A program made the translations under genes and the position numbers. A stretch of DNA of 64,000 nt from Pseudomonadota bacterium (lineage in GTDB: Bacteria > Pseudomonadota > Alphaproteobacteria > Rhizobiales > Beijerinckiaceae): NCBI GenBank assembly GCA_023423995.1, contig JAFAEL010000092.1:40160-104159 (forward strand). Reading direction: 5' to 3'. The notes beneath the pieces are model-generated. The model saw nothing but the letters and a program-made list of their open reading frames with translations, did not search any database and had not been told where the DNA came from. Of this stretch, positions 63,888 to 64,000 are shown piece by piece. Positions within the stretch are counted from its first letter, which is position 1. Each line of letters begins with the position of its first letter.

Positions 63888-64000
63888 CGTTCTGATCCGT
63901 GTTCTATCCGGATCTCCGCTCTCGCGTGTCCGGCTTCTTTGCAGTTGCGGGATGTCTCGGCGGAAACGCCAAAACGACGAACGCGCGGGCAGGGTGGCCC

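Overview
The window is about 67-68% GC by eye and reads as chromosome of an alphaproteobacterium in the Hyphomicrobiales (Rhizobiales), probably near Methylobacteriaceae, Salinarimonadaceae or Bosea-like lineages. The genus cannot be fixed from the sequence. Support comes from the gene order rplU-rpmA-GNAT-obgE-proB-proA-nadD-rsfS-rlmH-envC-ctpA, the Hsp20-DUF1150 pair, the TSUP-TIGR02186 pair and PodJ-like and DUF6460 genes. Almost all sequence is coding. No insertion sequence, prophage, CRISPR array, rRNA or tRNA was recognised.

Layout. 1-6630 (minus): division and cell wall cluster rsmH-ftsL-ftsI-murE-murF-mraY, with mraY running off the left edge and no mraZ in front. 7076-8277: two small glycine-zipper envelope proteins on either side of the RNase P RNA gene rnpB. 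8299-11513: TerB/DnaJ protein, N-acetylmuramoyl-L-alanine amidase, aminotransferase, mscL. 11618-15148: a 1,176-residue hybrid kinase with a sodium:solute symporter-like membrane half. 15152-20968 (minus): a beta-oxidation set (acyl-CoA dehydrogenase, thiolase, FadJ-type protein) plus a DinB protein. 21232-26292: PodJ-like Sel1 protein, then TSUP permease and TIGR02186 protein. 26297-29999: XRE regulator and the PdeM/DEXH-helicase DNA-damage pair. 30132-31785: Tat-exported metallo-beta-lactamase-fold protein and a VapBC pair whose toxin has lost catalytic acids.

31789-40760 holds a methyltransferase, AmpG, a BacA/YddA-like ABC transporter, a two-domain dCTP deaminase, a NIPSNAP protein and a type I secretion ABC/HlyD pair. 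41188-46390: infC with an AUU start, an Ldh-family dehydrogenase, a polyhydroxyalkanoate-system protein, cysK and an HWE-type histidine kinase. 46482-51061: Hsp20, DUF1150, an alpha/beta hydrolase, a glycosyltransferase, DUF6460, a DUF952-thioesterase fusion and an S24 repressor. 51082-63887 (minus): rppH, divergent polysaccharide deacetylase, ctpA, envC, rlmH, rsfS, nadD, proA, proB, vapC, vapB, obgE, GNAT, rpmA, rplU, interrupted by a DUF72 gene on the plus strand.

The genes are mostly housekeeping: wall synthesis and division, ribosome maturation, proline and NAD synthesis, fatty-acid oxidation. Many neighbours share 4-base ATGA or GTGA stop/start overlaps, which suggests translational coupling. 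I see no clear new multi-gene system. The best leads are the VapC with altered active site (31390-31785), a VapBC module translationally joined to proB (60558-61237), the DUF952-thioesterase fusion (49573-50328), the helicase-PdeM pair without its usual ligase and exonuclease, and the conserved but uncharacterised TSUP-TIGR02186 pair.
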